Positions 18,927 through 24,808 of a stretch of DNA of 24,808 nucleotides are shown one piece after another. How positions within the stretch are numbered: the first letter of the stretch is position 1; each line of letters begins with the position of its first letter. The notes under the pieces were generated by a model. It was not told where the DNA came from, searched no databases, and worked only from the letters and a program-made list of their open reading frames with translations. The translations under genes were made by a program, and so were the position numbers. Origin of the DNA: an uncultured Fenollaria sp. (GTDB taxonomy: Bacteria > Bacillota > Clostridia > Tissierellales > Peptoniphilaceae). The stretch lies in assembly GCF_934202865.1 (NCBI RefSeq), contig NZ_CAKPYL010000013.1, positions 1 through 24,808 on the forward strand, in the 5' to 3' direction.

Positions 18927-20897
18927 ATGAATAGAATGGAAGAATTAATCAAGAAGCTTGAGGAATACAACTACCACTACTATGTTCTCGACGACCCAAT
19001 AGTTTCTGATAAAGAATATGACAAGCTATATGACGAGCTAGTGAAGCTTGAGAATGAGACAGGCGTTCACTTGCCGTACTCACCAACTCAAAGGGTCGGC
19101 GACGCAATACTTGATAAGTTTGTTAAGCACACTCATCTTGGAAGGCTTTGGAGCCTTGATAAAGCTCAAAGCTTTGACGCGCTTAGAGATTGGCACGCGA
19201 GAAACCTTCGCTTCATAGATACTTACAATAGCACTCATAGCGAGAAACTGCCAAGTCCTGAGTATATACTTGAATATAAGTTCGATGGTCTTACCATTAA
19301 CCTAACATACGATGAAGGCATTTTGCAAATGGGGGCAACAAGGGGCAATGGTGAAGTCGGCGAAGAGATTTACGAGCAAGTCCTAACGATAAAGTCGATA
19401 CCCTTAAGAGTTAATTACAAGGGCAAGTTTGAGGTACAAGGCGAGGGGCTTATGCCACTATCCAAGCTTGAGGAGTATAATGAAAAGAATGAGACTCAGC
19501 TAAAGAACGCGAGAAACGCGGCGGCTGGCGCACTTCGTAACCTTGATGTCAAAGAGACTGAAAAGAGGCACTTAATCACTTATCTATACAATATTGCTTA
19601 CATAGAAGGCAAAGAATTTAAATCGCAAGAGGAGATAGTCGCTTTTATAAAAGATAATGCGATGCCAGTTTCAAAATATCATAAAAAGTTTACGGATATA
19701 GAAGAGCTTTTAAAAGAGATAGACGCGCAAAAAGAAGAAAGACTTAAAGAGGACTTCCTTACAGATGGCATGGTTATCAAGATAAACGACGTTAAAACGC
19801 AAAAGCTAATGGGTTATACAAACAAGTTCCCGCGCTTTGCGATTGCATATAAGTTCGAGGCACTTGAAACATCTACTAGAATCATAGGCGTTGAGTGGAA
19901 CGTCGGTAGAAGCGCGAAAGTTACGCCAACTGCACTACTTGAGCCAGTTGACATAGGCGGCGTTACTATAAAGAGGGCGACGCTTAATAATTTGGATGAC
20001 ATCAAGAGAAAGAACGTTCATTTAAACGAAAGAGTCTTGATTAGAAGATCAAATGACGTTATTCCTGAGATTATGGGCCCACTAAAAACAGATGAAGAAG
20101 TTTATGATATAGAGCAGCCAGAATTTTGCCCGTATTGTCACAGCAAACTTTATAAAGAGGGCGTTCATTATTTTTGTCCGAATACCTTGGGATGTAAACC
20201 GCAGCTAGTCAAAACAATCGTTCACTTCGCTTCGAAAGAGGCCATGAACATAGATGGCTTCAGTGAAAAAACTGCAGAACTATTCCTAGAAAAGCTAAAT
20301 ATTGACCAAGTATCAATGCTTTACGACCTAAAGGAAGAGGACCTACTTAAGCTAGAAGGCTTTAAAGAGAAAAAAGCAAATAATATAATAAGTTCTATAC
20401 AAAATTCAAAGACGGTGGAGCTTAAAAATTTTATTTATGCTCTATCCATTGCCAATGTTGGCGTTAAGACAAGCAGGGACCTTGCTGAGCATTACAAAAC
20501 TGTAGATAATTTCTTAAATGCGAGCTTTGACGACTTAGTTGCCATCGAGGACGTAGGCGAGATAACTGCTAATGAAATAGTTTCATTTTTAACAGACGAA
20601 ACAAGTAAAAAGTCTATACAAAGTTTATTTGACCACGGCATAAAAGTTTTAGACGTAGAAGATAGCGGCGATAAATCACTCGAAGGACTTAAGTTTGTCT
20701 TGACAGGAACCTTAGAAAATTACACTCGTGATGAATTAAAAAATATACTTGAAGACAAGGGCGCTAAGGTACAAGGCTCTGTCTCATCAAAGACAGACTA
20801 CGTAGTTGTTGGCGAAAACCCTGGTTCAAAATTTGATAAAGCAAAGACTTTAAATATAAAGATACTATACGAAAATGATTTGAAGGAGTTGATATGA
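18927..20897 (+). CDS. ligA: NAD+-dependent DNA ligase
   Basis: A 656-residue ligase that seals nicks in replication and repair. Its parts are the N-terminal Ia domain that binds NAD (EEYNYHYYVLDDPIVSDKEYD), the adenylated lysine Lys118 in EYKFDG, the nucleotidyltransferase segment GATRGNGEVGEE, an OB domain, a Cys4 zinc finger (C401, C404, C417, C423), helix-hairpin-helix repeats (about 430-560), and a C-terminal BRCT domain (about 576-656). The RLWSLDKAQS segment is, from memory, a clostridial variant of the usual MLSL motif. It starts one base after pcrA; its last bases overlap the gatC start as ATGA. Confidence 0.97.
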   Translation: MNRMEELIKKLEEYNYHYYVLDDPIVSDKEYDKLYDELVKLENETGVHLPYSPTQRVGDAILDKFVKHTHLGRLWSLDKAQSFDALRDWHARNLRFIDTYNSTHSEKLPSPEYILEYKFDGLTINLTYDEGILQMGATRGNGEVGEEIYEQVLTIKSIPLRVNYKGKFEVQGEGLMPLSKLEEYNEKNETQLKNARNAAAGALRNLDVKETEKRHLITYLYNIAYIEGKEFKSQEEIVAFIKDNAMPVSKYHKKFTDIEELLKEIDAQKEERLKEDFLTDGMVIKINDVKTQKLMGYTNKFPRFAIAYKFEALETSTRIIGVEWNVGRSAKVTPTALLEPVDIGGVTIKRATLNNLDDIKRKNVHLNERVLIRRSNDVIPEIMGPLKTDEEVYDIEQPEFCPYCHSKLYKEGVHYFCPNTLGCKPQLVKTIVHFASKEAMNIDGFSEKTAELFLEKLNIDQVSMLYDLKEEDLLKLEGFKEKKANNIISSIQNSKTVELKNFIYALSIANVGVKTSRDLAEHYKTVDNFLNASFDDLVAIEDVGEITANEIVSFLTDETSKKSIQSLFDHGIKVLDVEDSGDKSLEGLKFVLTGTLENYTRDELKNILEDKGAKVQGSVSSKTDYVVVGENPGSKFDKAKTLNIKILYENDLKELI

Positions 20898-21190
20898 TGG
20901 AGAAGAAGGACATCGAAAATCTATGTTACACAGCTAGACTTGCCATCGACGAGTCGGACATGGATGCATTCACCAAAAAATTTAACGATATAATCAAAAT
21001 GATATCTGTTGTTAACGAACTTGATGATAAGGACATTCCGAAGACTTATCAAGTTAATGAGTACAAGGAGAGCTTATTAAGCAAGGACGAAGTCGACAGT
21101 GAATACTCATTATCAAAAGAGGACGCGCTTAAGAATGCGCCTGAAGAAAAATTTGGCTTCTTCAAACTAAAGAGAGTAGTAGAAGGGTAG
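20894..21190 (+). CDS. gatC: Asp-tRNA(Asn)/Glu-tRNA(Gln) amidotransferase subunit C
   Basis: A 98-residue small subunit that ties GatA and GatB together. The N-terminal helix has the family pattern IENLCYTARLAIDESDMDAF, followed by NDIIKMISVVNELD; the C-terminal part with LSKEDALKNAPEEKFGFFKL matches the usual ending in which DxxxxNAP and FxVP-like segments wrap GatA. The start overlaps the ligA stop (ATGA) and AAGGAG lies five bases upstream; ATG 20897 is an equally spaced alternative that removes one residue. It is the first gene of gatCAB, joined to the repair genes without a visible promoter. Confidence 0.93.
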   Translation: MMEKKDIENLCYTARLAIDESDMDAFTKKFNDIIKMISVVNELDDKDIPKTYQVNEYKESLLSKDEVDSEYSLSKEDALKNAPEEKFGFFKLKRVVEG

Positions 21191-21205
21191 TTATAGGTGT
21201 TATTT

Positions 21206-22636
21206 ATGGATATTACGAATTTAAAAGCATGGCAGCTAAAAGAAAAAATCGCTAATAAAGAGCTAAAAGTTTCAGAGATAATAGAAGCCTTTATCAATAG
21301 AAGCAAAGATATAGACAAAGATATCAACTCATTCATATCAGATGACTATGAAGGAGCACTAGCAAAGGCAAAGTCACTAGATGAGAAAGACCCAAGTGGC
21401 AAGTTATTTGGACTACCAATAGGCATTAAGGATAATATCTCTGTTAAGGGTATGAAAAATACTTGTGCATCAAAGATACTAGAAAATTACGAAGCTGTTT
21501 TTGATGCGAATTGTACAAAGCATATCAAGGATGAGAATGGTATTATTATAGGCAAATTAAATATGGACCAATTTGCTATGGGTGGCTCAAACGAAACATC
21601 ATACTTCGGTCCAGTTCATAACCCGCTTGATCTAAAGAGAGTGCCAGGCGGCTCATCAGGCGGATCAGCCGCAGCAGTTTCATCAAGACAAGTACCTCTT
21701 AGCCTAGGTACAGACACAGGTGGATCCGTTAGACAACCCGCAAGCTATTGCGCTTGCGTTGGATTTAAGCCAAGCTATGGAACAGTCTCAAGAAATGGAG
21801 TTGTATCTCTATCAAATACACTTGACCAAGTATCAACATTTGCAAATGATGTAAAGGACGTAGCACTTATCACAAGTGCCATCGCTCATAAGGATCACAG
21901 AGACCTAACAAGTCTTTCCAATCCTATTGACGAAATTACTTACACATATGACGACGCCATCAAGTATTTAAAAACACTTAAAGTTGGCGTGCCAAAAGAA
22001 GTTCTAGCAGATGAAAAAGATGATGAAGTCGAAAAAGCCTATAGAGATAGCATCAAACTACTTAAGGACAATGGCGTAGAAATCGTTGAGATAGATCTTA
22101 AGGATCTTAAATACGCTGTTGCAACATACTACATCATCATGAATGCTGAAGCAAGCTCAAATCTATCAAGGTTCGACGGCGTGAAATATGGTCTTAGAGA
22201 CTTTGACGCAGAAAGTCTTGAAGAGATGTATATTAAGACGAGAGCAGAAGGCTTTGGCCCAGAAGTAAAGAGAAGAATACTATTTGGCACATATATATTA
22301 AGTCAAGATAAGGACAGCGACTACTTCCAAAACGCATTAAAGGCAAGAACACTTCTTATAAATGATTTTAAACAAGCATTTAAAATGGTGGATACCATCT
22401 TGGTACCTACATCACCTGTAATGCCATTTGAAATTGGAACAAATATTAACGATCCAATAAAGATGTATAACGCAGACAAATACACAGTTCCCGTTAATAT
22501 CGCTGGTAACTGCGCTATATCTGTGCCAAGTACTAAAGAATATAAATTAAATCCTGGTATGGAATTTATCTGTGACAATTTAGAAGACAATAAGCTTATA
22601 AAGATTGCTTATGCTTATGAAGGGTTGGTGAAGTAG
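21206..22636 (+). CDS. gatA: Asp-tRNA(Asn)/Glu-tRNA(Gln) amidotransferase subunit A
   Basis: A 476-residue amidase-signature enzyme that releases ammonia from glutamine for transfer to mischarged Glu-tRNA(Gln) or Asp-tRNA(Asn). The Ser-cisSer-Lys triad is complete: Lys75 in GLPIGIKDN, Ser150 in the Gly/Ser-rich GGSSGGSAAAV, and nucleophile Ser174 in GTDTGGSVRQPA; the spacing equals that of the Staphylococcus aureus enzyme (79, 154, 178). The start is ATG 21206, six bases after AGGTG; the in-frame GTG 21197 overlaps that site and is rejected. Its stop abuts the gatB ATG. Function depends on gatB and gatC on either side. Confidence 0.97.
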   Translation: MDITNLKAWQLKEKIANKELKVSEIIEAFINRSKDIDKDINSFISDDYEGALAKAKSLDEKDPSGKLFGLPIGIKDNISVKGMKNTCASKILENYEAVFDANCTKHIKDENGIIIGKLNMDQFAMGGSNETSYFGPVHNPLDLKRVPGGSSGGSAAAVSSRQVPLSLGTDTGGSVRQPASYCACVGFKPSYGTVSRNGVVSLSNTLDQVSTFANDVKDVALITSAIAHKDHRDLTSLSNPIDEITYTYDDAIKYLKTLKVGVPKEVLADEKDDEVEKAYRDSIKLLKDNGVEIVEIDLKDLKYAVATYYIIMNAEASSNLSRFDGVKYGLRDFDAESLEEMYIKTRAEGFGPEVKRRILFGTYILSQDKDSDYFQNALKARTLLINDFKQAFKMVDTILVPTSPVMPFEIGTNINDPIKMYNADKYTVPVNIAGNCAISVPSTKEYKLNPGMEFICDNLEDNKLIKIAYAYEGLVK

Positions 22637-24064
22637 ATGGCTTACAAAACTATAATCGGGCTTGAGATACACGTCGAGCTAAAGACAAAGACAAAGATGT
22701 TCTGTCACTGCAAAAACGAATTCGGCGAAGAAGCAAACACAAACGTTTGCCCTATATGCCTAGGACTTCCAGGAGCTTTGCCACAAGTGAATGAAGAGGC
22801 AATCAATTACGCAATCAAGGCAGGACTTGCAATGAACTGCAATATACATCAACACACTAGATTCGATAGGAAGAGCTACTTCTACGCAGACCTTGTTAAA
22901 GGCTACCAAATCACACAAGATGAGCTACCTCTATGCTACGAAGGTTATGTCAATATCGAAGACGAAGACGGCAATGACAAAAAGATCAGACTAATTAGGA
23001 TACACGTTGAAGAAGATACAGGTAAGTCACTTCACACAGACAAGGGAGAAACACTTCTTGATTACAATAGAAGCGGCGTCCCTCTTATAGAGATAGTTAC
23101 CTATCCAGACATGAACTCAGCTAAAGAAGCGAGAGAGTTTTTGGAAAAACTTAAGGCAACAGTCATCTACCTAGGCGTATCCGATGGTAAGATGGAAGAG
23201 GGCTCATTAAGATGCGACGTTAATGTCAATGTAGTCGACACAGAAACTGGCGTTAAGACAAACATCTCAGAAATTAAAAACATTGGTTCATTCAGAGGCG
23301 TTGAAAAAGCCATAGATTTTGAAGTCTCAAGACACATCGCTCTTCTTGAAAAAGGAGAAAACACTAAAAAAGAAACAAGGAGATGGGATGAACTTAAGGG
23401 CGAATCCATCTTGATGAGAGAAAAGATTAAAGCAAATGACTATAGATACGCGCCAGATGGCGACATACCGCCAATGGATATATCAGATGAAATGATAGAC
23501 GCCGTTAGAAAAGAAATGCCAGAATTGCCAGATGAAAAAGTTGCTAGACTAATGAAAGACTACGGCGTAAGTAAAGACGATGCTAAGACACTTAGCCTTG
23601 ATGTGAGCCTTGCAAATTATTATGAAGAGCTTGCAAAGAAAGTTGGCGACAACGCTCTAGCGCTTAACTGGCTATTAGGCGACGTACTAAGAAGACTTAA
23701 AGAAGATAACAAGAGCGTAGATCAAATGCCATTTGCAATAGAAGACCTAGAAAAACTACTTACACTTGTTAAGACAAATAAGATTAATAACAACGCTGGA
23801 AAGAAAGTTTTACAAGAGATGTTTAAGGCACCAGAAGACCCTGAAGCCATAGTCAAGAGGCTTGGACTAGTTCAAGTAACAGACGAAGGAGCCATAGAAG
23901 CAGTAGTCGATAAAGTTCTTGAAGCAAATCCACAATCAATCGAAGACTTTAAGAATGGTAAGAGTAGAGCCTTTGGTTTCTTAGTTGGACAAGTAATGAA
24001 AGAGATGAAAGGCAAGGGCAACCCACAAATAATTAATGAACTACTAAACAAGAAACTAAATTAA
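22637..24064 (+). CDS. gatB: Asp-tRNA(Asn)/Glu-tRNA(Gln) amidotransferase subunit B
   Basis: A 475-residue subunit that phosphorylates the misacylated tRNA and receives ammonia from GatA. It starts with IIGLEIHVEL and has a zinc-binding set C23, C25, C38, C41 (CHC and CPIC), the catalytic core with DRKSYFYADLVKGYQITQ and IRIHVEEDTGKSLH, DYNRSGVPLIEIVT and MEEGSLRCDVNV, and the C-terminal helical/YqeY-like tRNA-binding tail (about 325-475) ending near GFLVGQVMKEMKGKGNP. Length is full. It begins directly after the gatA stop. A terminator follows 22 bases after its own stop, so it closes the long unit that starts at the hydrolase. GatCAB implies that the cell lacks GlnRS, AsnRS or both. Confidence 0.97.
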   Translation: MAYKTIIGLEIHVELKTKTKMFCHCKNEFGEEANTNVCPICLGLPGALPQVNEEAINYAIKAGLAMNCNIHQHTRFDRKSYFYADLVKGYQITQDELPLCYEGYVNIEDEDGNDKKIRLIRIHVEEDTGKSLHTDKGETLLDYNRSGVPLIEIVTYPDMNSAKEAREFLEKLKATVIYLGVSDGKMEEGSLRCDVNVNVVDTETGVKTNISEIKNIGSFRGVEKAIDFEVSRHIALLEKGENTKKETRRWDELKGESILMREKIKANDYRYAPDGDIPPMDISDEMIDAVRKEMPELPDEKVARLMKDYGVSKDDAKTLSLDVSLANYYEELAKKVGDNALALNWLLGDVLRRLKEDNKSVDQMPFAIEDLEKLLTLVKTNKINNNAGKKVLQEMFKAPEDPEAIVKRLGLVQVTDEGAIEAVVDKVLEANPQSIEDFKNGKSRAFGFLVGQVMKEMKGKGNPQIINELLNKKLN

Positions 24065-24086
24065 TAGTTTATAGTATAGCGTGAAA

Positions 24087-24111
24087 GGCACAGCAAGAGC
24101 TGTGTCTTTTT
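24087..24111 (+). terminator. Intrinsic terminator after gatB
   Basis: GGCACAGC pairs with GCTGTGTC (8 bp, one G-T pair) around an AAGA loop, followed by five T residues. The stretch from here to 24194 shows no gene or other clear signal. Confidence 0.9.
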
Positions 24112-24194
24112 ATGCGCTCGGAACAATAGTATCGAGAAAAAATTGAATTAGACAATATATGAAGAACAAAGATAGATAAACTTTAACATAATAC

Positions 24195-24223
24195 TTGACA
24201 AAACAAAGTAAAAGAGTTATACT
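24195..24223 (+). promoter_or_regulatory. Promoter of the BlaI-like gene, with a dyad over the -35
   Basis: A perfect -35 TTGACA (24195-24200), a 17-bp spacer and a -10 TATACT (24218-24223), giving a start near 24230. An inverted pair TACTT (24192-24196) and AAGTA (24206-24210) spans the -35, and TACTTAA recurs over the -10; these are candidate repressor contacts. Confidence 0.8.
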
Positions 24224-24231
24224 TAAATTAG

Positions 24232-24259
24232 AATAAATATTCAAGTATGAATATTTATT
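24232..24259. promoter_or_regulatory. Perfect inverted repeat, likely operator of the BlaI-like repressor
   Basis: AATAAATATTC (24232-24242) and GAATATTTATT (24249-24259) are exact reverse complements, 11 bp each, separated by AAGTAT. The dyad begins about two bases after the predicted transcription start, an ideal place for a dimeric repressor. It could instead form a 5' mRNA hairpin. It differs from the TACA/TGTA operators of staphylococcal BlaI/MecI. Confidence 0.65.
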
Positions 24260-24296
24260 TGAAAGAGAAAATCTATAATGAAAGGAGAGAATGAAC

Positions 24297-24680
24297 ATGA
24301 ATTTTTCTGAAAGCGAATTAACGGTATTAGAACTACTGTGGGATGGTGAATGCTTAGACGAAAACGGAGAGATTATGGCATCAAACTTATCAAAGATACT
24401 TACAGAAAAGTATGGCTGGTCGAAAAGCTCTAACTATACATTCATAAGTAGACTGCTTGAAAAAGGAGCTATCACAAGAAGGTATCCTAAGTATACACTA
24501 AAGCCTGTAGTAACAAGAGAAGAAGTAGGTACTGCTCAAACAGAGGAAGTTTTAAACAATGTATTTAATGGATCTTTAATTAATCTTGTTTCAGCTTTCA
24601 TGACAGAGAAAAAAGTAAGCAAAAAAGAATTAGAAGAGATGAGAAAAATTATAGAAGACTTTAATGAAAGCGATAATTAG
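24297..24680 (+). CDS. BlaI/MecI/CopY-family winged-helix repressor
   Basis: A 127-residue repressor. The N-terminal winged helix (about 1-78) shows the family pattern: SESELTVLELLWDGE, the helix with ASNLSKILTEKYGWSKSSNYTFISRLLEKGAI split across recognition helix and wing, and YPKYTLKPVVTREE. The C-terminal helices (about 80-125; VFNGSLINLVSAFM, KKVSKKELEEMRKII) form the dimerisation part that BlaR1-type proteases trigger. The start ATG 24297 is eight bases after AAAGGAGA; ATG 24291, two codons upstream, is only two bases from it and less likely. It overlaps the start of an M56/BlaR1-like gene, so it is probably the repressor half of a sensor pair. The regulated target, whether beta-lactam resistance, copper or envelope stress, lies outside the window. 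Confidence 0.9.
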   Translation: MNFSESELTVLELLWDGECLDENGEIMASNLSKILTEKYGWSKSSNYTFISRLLEKGAITRRYPKYTLKPVVTREEVGTAQTEEVLNNVFNGSLINLVSAFMTEKKVSKKELEEMRKIIEDFNESDN

Positions 24681-24808
24681 CAAAATGCTTGAAATTATAA
24701 AAGTTACATCATTAGATAAATGTTTTACAAGCTTTTTTTTAATAGCAATGATACTGTTTGTCAGAAAATCATTAAATTCAAAAAGTATAAAATCTGCAAG
24801 TGTGATAC
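24664..24808 (+). CDS. M56 (BlaR1/MecR1-like) membrane metallopeptidase, N-terminal part
   Basis: Only the first 48 codons are present; the gene runs off the window. The reading starts at ATG 24664 inside the end of the repressor gene (17-base overlap). It gives an N-terminal amphipathic segment MLEIIKVTSLDKCFTSFF, then a hydrophobic helix (FFLIAMILFV), then a basic RKSLNSKSIKSASVI. This resembles the first transmembrane helix of BlaR1/M56 proteins, which commonly follow a BlaI gene. The HEXXH protease motif is not reached, so the call rests on position and this short match. ATG 24685 is an alternative start, but neither has a clear ribosome binding site. Confidence 0.65.
   Translation, partial: MKAIISKMLEIIKVTSLDKCFTSFFLIAMILFVRKSLNSKSIKSASVI

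Noticed and set aside
24110..24298. A 62-codon minus-strand reading frame upstream of the BlaI-like gene.
   Set aside because: It runs across the promoter, the palindrome and the gatB terminator, has no ribosome binding site, and is low-complexity A/T-driven sequence.

Overview
The window reads as chromosome from a low-GC, anaerobic-type Firmicute. The evidence is A/T-rich codons, strong AGGAGG ribosome binding sites, consensus sigma-A promoters, and the gene set GatCAB, a DUF2089 protein, a membrane pyrophosphatase and a BlaI/M56 pair. Protein style suggests a Tissierellia/Peptoniphilaceae-like relative, but that placement is from memory and is not proven here. It is mostly housekeeping; no tRNA, rRNA, CRISPR array, transposase or phage gene was seen.

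Layout. (1) Bases 1-553, minus strand: a DUF2089 zinc-ribbon/HTH protein followed by the start of a SHOCT-like/DUF4097-type protein, driven by a consensus promoter. (2) Bases 676-7828, plus strand: rarA, then a complete lower-glycolysis set gap-pgk-tpiA-gpmI-eno, ending in a clear terminator. (3) Bases 7829-7987: a non-coding block of hairpins and short direct repeats that looks like a dispersed intergenic repeat. (4) Bases 7988-10292: a promoter, secG and hppA (predicted K+-dependent, probably Na+-pumping pyrophosphatase). (5) Bases 10378-24064: eleven tightly packed or overlapping genes: alpha/beta hydrolase, membrane-anchored MurF-like ligase, ddl, rnr, smpB, a DtxR/MntR-like regulator, pcrA, ligA, gatC, gatA, gatB, closed by a terminator at 24087-24111. 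(6) Bases 24195-24808: a BlaI-type repressor with its own promoter and a perfect 11-bp inverted repeat in the leader, followed by the start of an M56/BlaR1-like membrane protein that runs off the window.

How it fits together. Region 2 turns glyceraldehyde-3-phosphate into phosphoenolpyruvate. Its GAPDH lacks the aspartate typical of NAD-specific enzymes and may use NADP. HppA could recover energy from pyrophosphate as an ion gradient. Ddl makes D-Ala-D-Ala, and the MurF-like enzyme would attach it to the cell-wall precursor. Rnr and SmpB belong to RNA turnover and ribosome rescue, PcrA and LigA to DNA repair and replication, and GatCAB to making Gln-tRNA(Gln) and/or Asn-tRNA(Asn).

Most worth checking: the GAPDH cofactor residues, the membrane-anchored MurF variant beside an unknown hydrolase, the intergenic repeat after eno, and the palindromic operator of the BlaI-like gene. 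No wholly new multi-gene system was recognised.
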